A DNA stretch of 64,000 nucleotides from Cupriavidus necator (GTDB lineage: Bacteria; Pseudomonadota; Gammaproteobacteria; Burkholderiales; Burkholderiaceae). The stretch lies in NCBI GenBank assembly GCA_022041995.1, contig CP074390.1, positions 1,736,001 to 1,800,000 of the forward strand. The letters run 5' to 3'. Position 1 is the stretch's first letter. Every line of letters starts with the position of its first letter. The notes beneath the pieces were generated by a model, which made no database searches, had not been told where the DNA came from, and was given only the letters and a program-made list of their open reading frames with translations. The position numbers and the translations under genes were made by a program. This document shows, in pieces, positions 51,638 through 60,928 of the stretch.

Positions 51638-52426
51638 ATGAACCTGACACAAGACACCATTGCCCGGCTCGCCGGGCACCTGGAGAACGCCGAACTGCAG
51701 CGCGAGGCGGTGCGCAAGATTACCGATGAATACCCGGACATGGACTGGGACGACGCCTACGCCATCCAGGACGCCATCCGCGCGCGCAAGGAGGCGCGCG
51801 GCACCCGTATCGCCGGGCTCAAGATGGGCCTGACTTCGTTCGCCAAGATGCGCCAGATGGGCGTGAGCGACCCGGTGTACGGCTTCCTTACCGACTACGG
51901 CGCCTGCATGGACGGCGCCGCCATCGATACCGGCACGCTGATCCACCCCAAGGTGGAAGCCGAGATCGCCTTCGTGCTGAAGGCGCCGCTCAAGGGGCCG
52001 GGCTGCCATATCGGCGACGTGCTGGCAGCCACCGATTTCGTGGTGCCGGCGGTGGAGGTGATCGACTCGCGCTACGAGAACTTCCGCTTCGACCTGAAGA
52101 GCGTGATTGCCGACAACACCTCGTCGGCGCGCTTCGTCGTGGGCGGCACGCACCGCGGCGCCGAGGGGCTGGACCTGAAGAACCTGGGCGTGGTGCTGGA
52201 GAAGAACGGCGAGGTGGTGGCCACCGCGGCCGGCGCGGCGGTGCTGGGGCATCCGGCCAACAGCGTCGCCATGCTTGCCAACATGCTGGGCGCGCGCGGG
52301 CGCGAGCTGCCGGCCGGCACTTTCATCATGACCGGCGGCGTGACCGAGGCCATCGCGGTGGCGGCCGGCGACAACATCACCGTCCGGTACCAGCATCTGG
52401 GCACCGTGTCGATGCACTTCACCTGA
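51638..52426 (+). CDS. dmpH: 4-Oxalocrotonate decarboxylase
   Basis: The 262-residue protein is of the DmpH/XylI/NahK family: RIAGLKMGLTSFAKMRQMGV, PKVEAEIAFVLK, IADNTSSARFVV and LEKNGEVV. It decarboxylates 4-oxalocrotonate to 2-oxopent-4-enoate in complex with DmpE, so the unstable enol is passed on. It starts 36 bp after dmpE. Confidence 0.9.
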   Translation: MNLTQDTIARLAGHLENAELQREAVRKITDEYPDMDWDDAYAIQDAIRARKEARGTRIAGLKMGLTSFAKMRQMGVSDPVYGFLTDYGACMDGAAIDTGTLIHPKVEAEIAFVLKAPLKGPGCHIGDVLAATDFVVPAVEVIDSRYENFRFDLKSVIADNTSSARFVVGGTHRGAEGLDLKNLGVVLEKNGEVVATAAGAAVLGHPANSVAMLANMLGARGRELPAGTFIMTGGVTEAIAVAAGDNITVRYQHLGTVSMHFT

Positions 52427-52449
52427 ACCACGGGCCAAGGAGACACACC

Positions 52450-52641
52450 ATGCCAATCATGCAGGTCTTCCTGATCGAAGGCCGTACCGAAGAACAGAAG
52501 GCGCGCCTGATCCGCGCGCTGACCGATGCTGCGGTCGAGGCGGTGGGCGCGCCGGTGGAAACCGTGCGCGTGATGATCACCGAGGTGCCGAAGACGCAGT
52601 TCGGCATCGGCGGCAAGACCGCCAGGGAACTGGGCCGCTGA
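52450..52641 (+). CDS. dmpI: 4-Oxalocrotonate tautomerase
   Basis: A 63-residue protein that after Met removal starts with the catalytic Pro (PIMQVFLIEGRTEEQK). Arg12 (Arg11 mature) and Arg40 (VETVRVMITEV) match the family. It converts the enol to the keto form of 4-oxalocrotonate. GGAGACAC precedes ATG 52450. Confidence 0.93.
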   Translation: MPIMQVFLIEGRTEEQKARLIRALTDAAVEAVGAPVETVRVMITEVPKTQFGIGGKTARELGR

Positions 52642-52673
52642 CGCGGCGGGACCATAGCGAAAAGGACAACGAC

Positions 52674-53618
52674 ATGGACATGAAAGCAAACGCCAAGCAC
52701 AAGGTGGCCATCATCGGTTCCGGCAATATCGGCACCGACCTGATGATCAAGGTGATGCGCCACGGGCGGAACCTGGAAATGGGCGCCATGGTGGGCATCG
52801 ACGCCGCGTCGGACGGACTGGCCCGAGCCGCGCGCCTGGGCGTGCCGACCACGGCCGAGGGCATCGACGGGCTGGTCGGCATGCCGGGCTTCGGCGATAT
52901 CCGCATCGCCTTCGATGCCACCTCGGCGGGCGCCCATGCGCACCACAACCACGTACTGCGGCAGCACGGCGTGCGCGTGATCGACCTGACGCCGGCGTCG
53001 ATCGGCCCGTACGTAGTGCCCGTGGTCAACCTGGACCAGCACCTGGACGCCCCCAACATCAATATGGTCACCTGCGGCGGCCAGGCCACCATCCCCATGG
53101 TGGCGGCGGTGTCCCGCGTGGCCAAAGTGCACTACGCCGAGATTGTGGCGTCGATCTCGAGCAGGTCGGCCGGGCCCGGCACGCGCGCCAATATCGACGA
53201 GTTCACCGAGACCACCAGTCGGGCGCTGTGCTCGGTGGGCGGCGCCGCGCGCGGCAAGGCCATCATCGTGCTCAACCCGGCGGAACCGCCGCTGATGATG
53301 CGCGACACAGTCTTCACCTTGTCGGATGACGGTGATGAAGCGGAAATCGCGGCGAGCGTCGAAGCGATGGCGCAGGCAGTACAGGGCTACGTACCGGGTT
53401 ACCGGCTCAAGCAGCGCGTGCAGTTCGAGCGTATCGCTGCGTCGGCGCCGTTGAATATCCCCGGCCTGGGACCGATGAGCGGGCTCAAGACCTCGATCTT
53501 CCTGGAAGTGGAGGGCGCCGCCCATTACCTGCCGGCCTATGCCGGCAACCTCGACATCATGACCAGCGCCGCGCTGGCCTGCGCCGAGCGCCTGGCCGAG
53601 ACCCGGCTGTCCGCATGA
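52674..53618 (+). CDS. dmpF: Acetaldehyde dehydrogenase (acylating)
   Basis: The 314-residue NAD- and CoA-dependent enzyme has an N-terminal Rossmann motif (VAIIGSGNIGTDLM) and catalytic Cys134 (VTCGGQAT). It converts acetaldehyde from the aldolase to acetyl-CoA. DmpF and DmpG form a channelling complex. GAAAAGGA precedes ATG 52674. Its stop lies 17 bp before the dmpG start. Confidence 0.94.
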   Translation: MDMKANAKHKVAIIGSGNIGTDLMIKVMRHGRNLEMGAMVGIDAASDGLARAARLGVPTTAEGIDGLVGMPGFGDIRIAFDATSAGAHAHHNHVLRQHGVRVIDLTPASIGPYVVPVVNLDQHLDAPNINMVTCGGQATIPMVAAVSRVAKVHYAEIVASISSRSAGPGTRANIDEFTETTSRALCSVGGAARGKAIIVLNPAEPPLMMRDTVFTLSDDGDEAEIAASVEAMAQAVQGYVPGYRLKQRVQFERIAASAPLNIPGLGPMSGLKTSIFLEVEGAAHYLPAYAGNLDIMTSAALACAERLAETRLSA

Positions 53619-53635
53619 GCCGCAGGGAGACAAAC

Positions 53636-54700
53636 ATGACCGCACAACCCACCAAGAAGCTCTACATCTCCGACGTGACGCTGCGCGACGGCAGCCACGC
53701 CATCCGCCACCAGTACAGCCTGGACCACGTGCGCCGCATCGCGGCCGCGCTCGACGCCGCGCGCGTGGATTCGATCGAGGTCGCGCACGGCGACGGGCTG
53801 TCGGGCTCCAGCTTCAACTACGGCTTTGGCGCCCATACCGACCTGGAATGGATCGCCGCCGTTGCCGAGACCGTGCGCCATGCCCGCGTGGCCACGCTGC
53901 TGCTGCCGGGCGTGGGCACCGTGCACGACCTGCGCGCCGCCTATGATGCCGGCGCGCGTGTGGTGCGCGTGGCCACGCACTGTACCGAAGCCGATGTCTC
54001 GCGCCAGCACATTGAATATGCGCGCGAACTCGGCATGGACACCGTCGGTTTCCTGATGATGAGCCACATGACCACACCCGCGGCGCTGGCGCAGCAGGCG
54101 AAGCTGATGGAAAGCTACGGCGCCCAGTGCGTGTACGTAGTCGATTCCGGCGGCGCGCTGGGAATGCAGGATGTGCGCGAGCGCTTCCGCGCCTTCAAGG
54201 ACGTGCTCAAGCCCGAAACCCAGACCGGCATGCACGCTCACCACAACCTGAGCCTGGGCGTGGCCAATTCCATCGTCGCCGTGGAAGAGGGCTGCGACCG
54301 CATCGACGCCAGCCTGGCCGGCATGGGCGCCGGTGCCGGCAACGCCCCGCTGGAAGTCTTTATCGCCGCCGCCGAACGCCTGGGCTGGCAGCACGGCTGC
54401 GACCTGTACACGCTGATGGATGCCGCCGACGACATCGTGCGCCCGCTGCAGGATCGCCCGGTGCGCGTCGACCGCGAGACCCTGGCGCTGGGCTACGCCG
54501 GGGTCTATTCCAGCTTCCTGCGCCATGCCGAGGCCGCCGCGGCGCGCTACGGCCTGGGCACGGTCGACATCCTGGTCGAGCTGGGCAGGCGGCGCATGGT
54601 GGGCGGGCAGGAAGACATGATCGTGGATGTGGCGCTGGACTTGCTGGCGCGGCGCAGTGCGCAGGCGGGGCAGGGTGTGTCGTCGGCGGCGGTGGCCTGA
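53636..54700 (+). CDS. dmpG: 4-Hydroxy-2-oxovalerate aldolase
   Basis: The 354-residue class II aldolase begins near DVTLRDGSHAIRHQYSL and has the metal-binding HAHHNLSLGVAN. It splits 4-hydroxy-2-oxovalerate into pyruvate and acetaldehyde, which tunnels to DmpF. ATG 53636 with AGGGAGA upstream is preferred; a start at 53615 overlapping the dmpF stop would add 7 residues. It is the last gene of the operon. Confidence 0.94.
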   Translation: MTAQPTKKLYISDVTLRDGSHAIRHQYSLDHVRRIAAALDAARVDSIEVAHGDGLSGSSFNYGFGAHTDLEWIAAVAETVRHARVATLLLPGVGTVHDLRAAYDAGARVVRVATHCTEADVSRQHIEYARELGMDTVGFLMMSHMTTPAALAQQAKLMESYGAQCVYVVDSGGALGMQDVRERFRAFKDVLKPETQTGMHAHHNLSLGVANSIVAVEEGCDRIDASLAGMGAGAGNAPLEVFIAAAERLGWQHGCDLYTLMDAADDIVRPLQDRPVRVDRETLALGYAGVYSSFLRHAEAAAARYGLGTVDILVELGRRRMVGGQEDMIVDVALDLLARRSAQAGQGVSSAAVA

Positions 54701-54721
54701 CCGTCGGCAGGCGCGGTCAGG
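54696..54721. terminator. Bidirectional hairpin holding two stop codons
   Basis: CCTGACCG (54696-54703) pairs with CGGTCAGG (54714-54721) around a 10-base loop. The left arm carries the dmpG stop; the right arm carries the stop of the convergent serine hydrolase. It would work in both directions as a compact shared terminator, though no long T run is present. Confidence 0.55.
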
Positions 54722-56396
54722 GCGACGCCGGCGCGTCGACGCAGTCTTCTGCCGGTGAGCGAAACTCCACGCGCCAGCCGGGCAACTCCGCGATCTCGAA
54801 GGTCCGGCCCTCGGACGGCAGCAGGTGGTAGCGGGGTTGCCCGGTGATGGTCATGAGCAGGTGCCCGGCCGCATCCAGCGCGACCTCGATGCGCTGCACG
54901 CTGTGCCGGTACTCGCCGACGCAGCGCGCGCGGAAGTCAGCCGTGGTCGCGTCGCCGCTTGCCATGCGGTGGAAGACGATATCGTCGACCAGCGGTTCCA
55001 GCGGTGCCGCAATGCGGTCAATGGTGCCTTCCCGGTTGTAGAGGAAGGTGAGGGCCAGGCTGTCGGGATGGATTTCGGCGGGTTTTTCGGCGGTGCTGAA
55101 CACATCGTAATGACGATGGGCGAGCTGGCCGGACATGCCGCGCCAGCGCCAGGCGAGTGCTTTGCCATCGGTATCGATGGTGATCTGCCCGTAGGCGGGG
55201 TGGGAGTAATCGCCGGCGTAGTCGTGCAGCGGATGGCTGGGAGCGGTGCCGGCGTGTTGCCGCGCCTGTCGTGCCGACTTGTCGACCCGCAGCTGCGCGA
55301 GCATTTCCTGGCGCCGGGCGCGCATGCGGCCGAGCCAGTCGATGGGCGCATGGCCGCACAACTGGTCCAGGGCCGCATAGGTCAGCAGCGCGGTCACCGC
55401 GCTGGGTGCCCGGTTGGTCAGCACCGCAATGCCGATGCGTCTGGATGGCATCAGCGTCATCAGTGCCGCCCAGCCCAGCCAGCTGCCGCTGTGCGAGACC
55501 GTGCGCTCGCCGCGGTATTGCTCGACCGTGAGGCCAAGGCCGTAATGCTGATCGCCGACCTCCGGGAAATCCGACGTGCCGACATGCACGCCTGGCGTCA
55601 TCATGTCGCGCACGATCGCCGGCGATAGCAGCACACGCCCGCCAGCCTTGCCTTCATCCAGCAGGCAGCGCATCCATTTCGCCAGGTCCTCCACCGAGGT
55701 GGCGAGGCCACCGGCCGGTTTCACAATGGAGGACCAGTTCGCACGCAAGCACTCGCTTGCAACCATCGTATGCGGGTGCGCGTGGTCGGCAGCCGCGGCC
55801 AGGGCCTCGGCAGAGAAACCGAAGCGTGAGAAGCCCAGCGGCCGCAGCAGGCGTTCCTCGGTGAAGTCCTCCCAGCGTTGGCCGCTGAGGCGCTCGGTCA
55901 CATGGCCGGCGATCACGTAGCCAAGGTTCTGGTACTGCCAGCGTTCGCGCAGGTCACGGCTGGGCGCCAGGTGGCGCAGCCGTGCCAGTAGCTCGCTGGT
56001 GTCAAGGTCACCCGGTGCATGGAGCCAGTCGTGGCGCGGCATGCCGCTGTGGTGGCAGAGCAGGTCGCGCACCGTGATGCGCTCGGTGGTGACGGCATCG
56101 TGCAGCCGGAATCCGGGGATGAGGTCGCGCACGGGCGTGCCCCAGTCGAGCCTGCGCTGGTCCACCAGCAAGCCCAGGCCGGCCGCGGTAAATGACTTGG
56201 TGATCGAGCACAGCATGAACTGCGTCGCAGCGGTTACCGGCGCGGGCGCGGCGGTATCCCGGATGCCATAGCCGCGCACCCTCACTGGCTCGCCGTCGCG
56301 AATCACGGCAAGTGCGAGCCCGGGGATTTTCCACTCCGCCATCGACTCTTCGACCAGCGCTTCGAATCCGTTCAGCATGGGTGTACCTGGGGGCAT
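54717..56396 (-). CDS. Serine hydrolase, class C beta-lactamase/esterase family
   Basis: The 559-residue protein has Ser64-x-x-Lys67 (LCSITKS), a YQN motif as the Tyr-x-Asn equivalent, and VSHSGSWLGW in the KTG/HxG region. This is typical of penicillin-binding-protein-like esterases. A C-terminal DUF3471-type beta domain follows from about residue 430. No signal peptide is clear, so it would be cytosolic or poorly exported. CGGAG upstream supports ATG 56396; ATG 56378 is an alternative. Convergent with the phenol operon, it shows no link to it. Confidence 0.85.
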   Translation of the reverse strand: MPPGTPMLNGFEALVEESMAEWKIPGLALAVIRDGEPVRVRGYGIRDTAAPAPVTAATQFMLCSITKSFTAAGLGLLVDQRRLDWGTPVRDLIPGFRLHDAVTTERITVRDLLCHHSGMPRHDWLHAPGDLDTSELLARLRHLAPSRDLRERWQYQNLGYVIAGHVTERLSGQRWEDFTEERLLRPLGFSRFGFSAEALAAAADHAHPHTMVASECLRANWSSIVKPAGGLATSVEDLAKWMRCLLDEGKAGGRVLLSPAIVRDMMTPGVHVGTSDFPEVGDQHYGLGLTVEQYRGERTVSHSGSWLGWAALMTLMPSRRIGIAVLTNRAPSAVTALLTYAALDQLCGHAPIDWLGRMRARRQEMLAQLRVDKSARQARQHAGTAPSHPLHDYAGDYSHPAYGQITIDTDGKALAWRWRGMSGQLAHRHYDVFSTAEKPAEIHPDSLALTFLYNREGTIDRIAAPLEPLVDDIVFHRMASGDATTADFRARCVGEYRHSVQRIEVALDAAGHLLMTITGQPRYHLLPSEGRTFEIAELPGWRVEFRSPAEDCVDAPASP

Positions 56397-56736
56397 GGGC
56401 TCCGTATGCTGCCATGTCCGGGCGATGCAGTCGTCCCTTGGGGCGCAGGATTGTGCCTTGCCCACAACAACCTCAACGTCGCCAGCCCTGTGTGTGGCGA
56501 ACTCGTACCTCCACTCCCCACTCTGGTGGGGATCAGTTCCCCTCAGCCGGACCGTTAGCCAGCGCAACAACGAGCACGGATAGCAGACATTCGCGGGGGC
56601 ACTACCCCTGCCGATCGCGAACGCCGGGCCGACCAGCAGGAACGGGCGCGCAGTGGCATGCAGCTGTGGGGCATGCAAGGGTTGGATCCATAACAAACGA
56701 AGCGCATACGTCTTATTGGACGGTGAGGGAGTGATC
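56397..56736. other. Intergenic region between hydrolase and chemoreceptor; one hairpin
   Basis: The 340-bp region separates two divergent genes and should carry both promoters. A hairpin, TCCCCAC (56515-56521) with GTGGGGA (56526-56532), has a 4-base loop. No other element and no gene were recognised. Confidence 0.45.
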
Positions 56737-58371
56737 ATGAATTTCACGAATCTGTCTATCCGCACGCGGCTGCTGGCCGGGTTCGGCACGCTGGCGGGCA
56801 TGGTGCTGGTGGTGTCGGCGTACTCGTTGCATGCACTCGGGGATGCGACAGCCGGATTCAACGACTATCTGAACGGACTGAACGCCCGCGCAGACATGGC
56901 CGCGAAAGTGCGCAGGGCGGTGGACCGGCGTGCCGTCGCAGCGCGCAACCTGGTGCTGGTGACCGATGCGGCCGAGCTGGAGCGCGAGAAAGCCGAGGCC
57001 TTGCGCGCGCACCAGGACGTGCAGACGCGGCTGGCGCGGCTCAATGAGATGGTGCGCCAGCCCGGTGTCAGCGATGAGGCGCGCGGGCTGGTCGACGAGG
57101 TGGCGAAGGTCGAGGCCCAGTATGGGCCGGTCGCCACGGCCATCGTCGGCCTCGCGGCGGAGCGCAAGATCGACGAAGCGGTTTCCCGTATCGACAAGCA
57201 ATGCCGTCCGCTGCTGGCGGCGCTGATCAAGGCGACCAACGCCTACGCCGAGTTCACCACGGCGCGCCAGAAGGAGATGGAGCGCAGGCTAGAGGCGGAC
57301 TATGAGCGCCAGCGCAACCTGCTGATCCTGATTTCGCTGGTATCGGCGGCCATCGCTGTGGTTGGCGGCTTGCTGATCACGCGTGCCATCACGCGGCCGA
57401 TCCAGCGTGCCGTGGAGGTGGCAGACACCGTGGCCGGCGGTGATCTGGGCGCGCGCATCGAGGTAGACCGCCAGGACGAGACCGGCCGCCTGCTGGCGGC
57501 GCTGCGCGACATGAATGAGCGCCTCACGGCCACTGTCACCCAGGTGCGCGCAAGCAGCGGCAATATCGCGGTGAGCACCAGCGAGATCGCCAGCGGCAAC
57601 GCCGACCTGAGCAGCCGCACCGAGGAGCAGGCGGCTTCGCTGGAGGAAACCGCGGCCAGCATGGAAGAACTGACCGAGACCGTGCGCCAGAACACCGAGA
57701 ATGCCCGCCAGGCCAGCGAGCTGGCGCGCAATGCGGCGGATGTGGCGCAGCGCGGCAGCACCACGGTGCAGCGCGTGGTCGGCACGATGCAGGACATCAG
57801 CGCGAGTTCGAGCAAGATCGCGGAGATTACCGGCATCATCGAGGGCATTGCCTTCCAGACCAATATCCTGGCGCTGAACGCGGCGGTGGAAGCCGCGCGC
57901 GCCGGCGAGCAGGGCCGCGGCTTTGCCGTGGTGGCCAGCGAGGTGCGCGGGCTGGCCCAGCGCTCGTCGAGCGCGGCCAAGGAGATCAAGGAACTGATCG
58001 AGGCCTCGGGGCGCCAGGTGCAGGACGGCTCGTCGCTGGCCACCGAGGCCGGACAGACCATGGTCGAGGTGACCCAGGCAGTGGCGCGCGTGACCGGCAT
58101 CGTGGAGGAGATTGCCACGGCATCGGCCGAGCAGACCCGCGGCATCGAGCAGGTCAACCAGGCCATCGTGCAGATCGACCAGGTGACGCAGCAGAACGCG
58201 TCGCTGGTGAGCGAGGCGGCCAACGCATCGCGCGCGCTGGAAGAGCAGGGCCGCGAGTTGAGCGAGGTGGTGGCGTTCTTCCGCCTGCCGGGCGAAAACG
58301 GCGTTTCGCACCTGGCCGCCGATGCCCAGGGCATCCAGCGCCGCGCGGCGCACAGGCTGGCTGCGGTGTAG
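56737..58371 (+). CDS. Methyl-accepting chemotaxis protein
   Basis: This 544-residue Tsr-type receptor has membrane helix 1 (about 12-34), a periplasmic four-helix ligand domain (35-190) and membrane helix 2 (about 192-214). A HAMP domain (TRPIQRAVEVADTVAGGDL) and a cytoplasmic signalling helix follow. The tip contains the invariant IAFQTNILALNAAVEAA and GEQGRGFAVVASEVR. It signals to CheA/CheW. A C-terminal NWETF-like CheR tether is missing. A GTGAGGGA motif precedes ATG 56737. The ligand is unknown. Confidence 0.93.
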   Translation: MNFTNLSIRTRLLAGFGTLAGMVLVVSAYSLHALGDATAGFNDYLNGLNARADMAAKVRRAVDRRAVAARNLVLVTDAAELEREKAEALRAHQDVQTRLARLNEMVRQPGVSDEARGLVDEVAKVEAQYGPVATAIVGLAAERKIDEAVSRIDKQCRPLLAALIKATNAYAEFTTARQKEMERRLEADYERQRNLLILISLVSAAIAVVGGLLITRAITRPIQRAVEVADTVAGGDLGARIEVDRQDETGRLLAALRDMNERLTATVTQVRASSGNIAVSTSEIASGNADLSSRTEEQAASLEETAASMEELTETVRQNTENARQASELARNAADVAQRGSTTVQRVVGTMQDISASSSKIAEITGIIEGIAFQTNILALNAAVEAARAGEQGRGFAVVASEVRGLAQRSSSAAKEIKELIEASGRQVQDGSSLATEAGQTMVEVTQAVARVTGIVEEIATASAEQTRGIEQVNQAIVQIDQVTQQNASLVSEAANASRALEEQGRELSEVVAFFRLPGENGVSHLAADAQGIQRRAAHRLAAV

Positions 58372-58449
58372 CGGCACGTTGGGGCGGCGTGGCTGCAAGG
58401 TGGCCCCGGGGCGGGTAAACTGGCCGGTCCCAGCCTCCTTGCCACCGCC

Positions 58450-59415
58450 ATGACCGCCCTGCCTATCTCCTTCGACGACGTCGCTGCCGCCCACGAACGC
58501 ATCCGCGCGGCGGCCCATCGCACCCCGGTGCTGACCTCTGCCACCGCGGACGCGGCCACCGGCGCGCAGCTGTTCTTCAAGGCCGAGAACTTCCAGCGCA
58601 TCGGCGCCTTCAAGTTCCGCGGCGCCTACAACGCCATCGCCCAGTTCACGCCGCAGCAGAAGGCGGGCGGCGTGCTCGCGTTCTCTTCCGGCAACCATGC
58701 GCAGGCGATCGCGCTGTCGGCCCGGTTGCTGGGCGTGCAGGCGGTGATCGTGATGCCGCAGGACGCTCCCGCGATCAAGATCGAAGCCACGCGCGGCTAT
58801 GGCGCCGAAGTGGTGCTGTACGACCGCTACCAGGATGATCGCGAAGCGCTGGGCCGGCGCATCGCCGCCGAGCGCGGCATGACGCTGATCCCGCCGTATG
58901 ACCACCCGCATGTGATGGCGGGGCAGGGCACGGCGGCCAAGGAGCTGTTCGAGGAAACCGACCCGCTGGACATGCTGGTGGTGTGCCTGGGCGGCGGCGG
59001 GCTGCTGTCGGGCTGCGCGGTGGCGGCCCAGGCGATGTCGCCCGGCTGCGCCGTGTACGGCGTCGAGCCCGAGGCCGGCAACGATGGCCAGCGCAGCCTG
59101 CGCAGCGGCGAAATCGTCCGCATCGACACCCCGCGCACCATCGCCGATGGAGCGCAGACGCCGTTCCTGGGCAACCACACCTTTGCCGTGATCCGCGAGC
59201 TGGTGACGGACATCGTCACGGTGTCGGATGCCGAACTGGTGGACACCATGAAGTTCTTCGCCGGGCGCATGAAGATCGTGGTCGAGCCCACCGGCTGCCT
59301 GGCCGCCGCCGCGGTGCTGCACGGCAAGCTGGATGTGAAGGGCAAGCGCGTGGGGGTCATCATCTCGGGCGGCAATGTCGACCTGGGCGCCTTCGGCAGC
59401 TTCCTGCTGGGTTGA
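58450..59415 (+). CDS. Threonine/serine dehydratase family PLP enzyme
   Basis: The 321-residue fold-type II PLP enzyme has Lys55 in FKFRGAYN, the Schiff-base residue, FSSGNHAQA, and the glycine loop CLGGGGLLSG. It is a short form without the ACT domain of biosynthetic IlvA. It may be a catabolic dehydratase, a serine racemase or a threo-3-hydroxyaspartate dehydratase. It precedes rtcB by 75 bp on the same strand. Confidence 0.88.
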   Translation: MTALPISFDDVAAAHERIRAAAHRTPVLTSATADAATGAQLFFKAENFQRIGAFKFRGAYNAIAQFTPQQKAGGVLAFSSGNHAQAIALSARLLGVQAVIVMPQDAPAIKIEATRGYGAEVVLYDRYQDDREALGRRIAAERGMTLIPPYDHPHVMAGQGTAAKELFEETDPLDMLVVCLGGGGLLSGCAVAAQAMSPGCAVYGVEPEAGNDGQRSLRSGEIVRIDTPRTIADGAQTPFLGNHTFAVIRELVTDIVTVSDAELVDTMKFFAGRMKIVVEPTGCLAAAAVLHGKLDVKGKRVGVIISGGNVDLGAFGSFLLG

Positions 59416-59490
59416 GTCGGGCGGCAGGGAATCCTGGACTGGCCCCGGCCGTCTAACCTGCAATCCGCGACGACACAGCCAGGGGCGGCC

Positions 59491-60720
59491 ATGACGGACA
59501 AGCGCCACTATGACGTACTGGATACCGGCGCCGGCAAGCCGGTCAAGCTGTGGACGCGCGGCGTCCCGGTGGAAAGCGCTGCGCGCGAGCAATTGCTGAA
59601 CACGGCACGGATGCCGTTTATCTTCCGCCATCTTGCGGTGATGCCGGATGTACATCTGGGCAAGGGCTCGACCATCGGCTCGGTGATCCCGACCGTGGGC
59701 GCGGTGATTCCCGCCGCGGTGGGCGTGGACATCGGCTGCGGCATGATGGCCGTGAAGACCTCGCTCACTGCCGCTGACCTGCCCGACAACCTCGGGCCGC
59801 TGCGCAGCGCGATAGAGCACGCCGTGCCGCACGGGCGCACCGCGCAGGGCGGGCGGCGCGACCAGGGTGCCTGGGGCTCGGCGCCGGCGCCTGTCGATGC
59901 GGCATGGGCCGAAATGGCGCCGGGCTTTCGCCGCATCACCGACAAGTATCCGCACCTGGCGCGCACCAACCATCGCAACCACCTGGGCACGCTCGGCACC
60001 GGCAACCACTTTATCGAGGTGTGCCTGGACGAGGCCCAGTCAGTCTGGTTCATGCTGCACAGCGGCTCGCGCGGCGTCGGCAATGCCATCGGCACGACCT
60101 TCATTTCGCTGGCGCAGCAGGACATGCGCAAGCACCTCGCCAACCTGCCGGACCGCGACCTGGCCTACCTGGTCGAGGGCTCCGAGCATTATGAGGATTA
60201 CATCTTCGCCGTGTCATGGGCCCAGGCCTACGCGCGCCGCAACCGCGAACTGATGATGGAGGCGGTGCTGGCCGCGGCGCAGCGCGTGCTGCGCAGGCCG
60301 TTCCAGGCGCGGCTGGAGGCGGTCAACTGCCATCACAACTACGTGCAGAAGGAACACCACTTCGGCGCCGACGTGCTGGTGACGCGCAAGGGCGCGGTCA
60401 GTGCGCGCGTGGGCGAACTGGGCATCATCCCGGGATCGATGGGCGCGCGCTCGTTTATCGTGCGCGGCAAGGGCAACCCGGAGTCGTTCTGCTCATGCAG
60501 CCACGGCGCGGGCCGAACCATGAGCCGCAGCGAGGCCAAGCGCCGCTTCACCGTGGCCGACCAGGTGCATGCGACCGAGGGAGTCGAATGCCGCAAGGAT
60601 GCCGCGGTGATCGACGAGATCCCGATGGCGTACAAGGACATCGATGCGGTGATGGCGGCGCAGGCTGACCTGGTGGAGATCGTGCACACGTTGCGGCAGG
60701 TGGTGTGCGTGAAGGGGTGA
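59491..60720 (+). CDS. rtcB: RtcB-family RNA ligase
   Basis: The 409-residue protein has GVDIGCGMMAV (metal-binding Cys83), NHLGTLGTGNHFIEV and CSHGAGR (His guanylylation site). It joins RNA 2',3'-cyclic phosphate or 3'-phosphate ends to 5'-OH ends with GTP and Mn2+. No rtcA, rtcR or archease gene is nearby; the preceding gene is a PLP dehydratase. A separate role in RNA repair is likely. Confidence 0.93.
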   Translation: MTDKRHYDVLDTGAGKPVKLWTRGVPVESAAREQLLNTARMPFIFRHLAVMPDVHLGKGSTIGSVIPTVGAVIPAAVGVDIGCGMMAVKTSLTAADLPDNLGPLRSAIEHAVPHGRTAQGGRRDQGAWGSAPAPVDAAWAEMAPGFRRITDKYPHLARTNHRNHLGTLGTGNHFIEVCLDEAQSVWFMLHSGSRGVGNAIGTTFISLAQQDMRKHLANLPDRDLAYLVEGSEHYEDYIFAVSWAQAYARRNRELMMEAVLAAAQRVLRRPFQARLEAVNCHHNYVQKEHHFGADVLVTRKGAVSARVGELGIIPGSMGARSFIVRGKGNPESFCSCSHGAGRTMSRSEAKRRFTVADQVHATEGVECRKDAAVIDEIPMAYKDIDAVMAAQADLVEIVHTLRQVVCVKG

Positions 60721-60928
60721 GTGGGGTGAGCGTTGCCAGGAAGCGACCGTCGGCTTCTGATCCGGCCTGATGGCCAGCTGGCATGCGCCCGGGGCCACCG
60801 GATTGTCGCGGCCATCCCGCAGGCACGAACGCGCTCTCACGGGGGCTGGCTTGCGCCCGCGTGGCAACGATGGACTATGGGAAGTCGGGGGATCCGCCTG
60901 CTGTGGCCTGGCCGGTGCCCCAGGTGGG

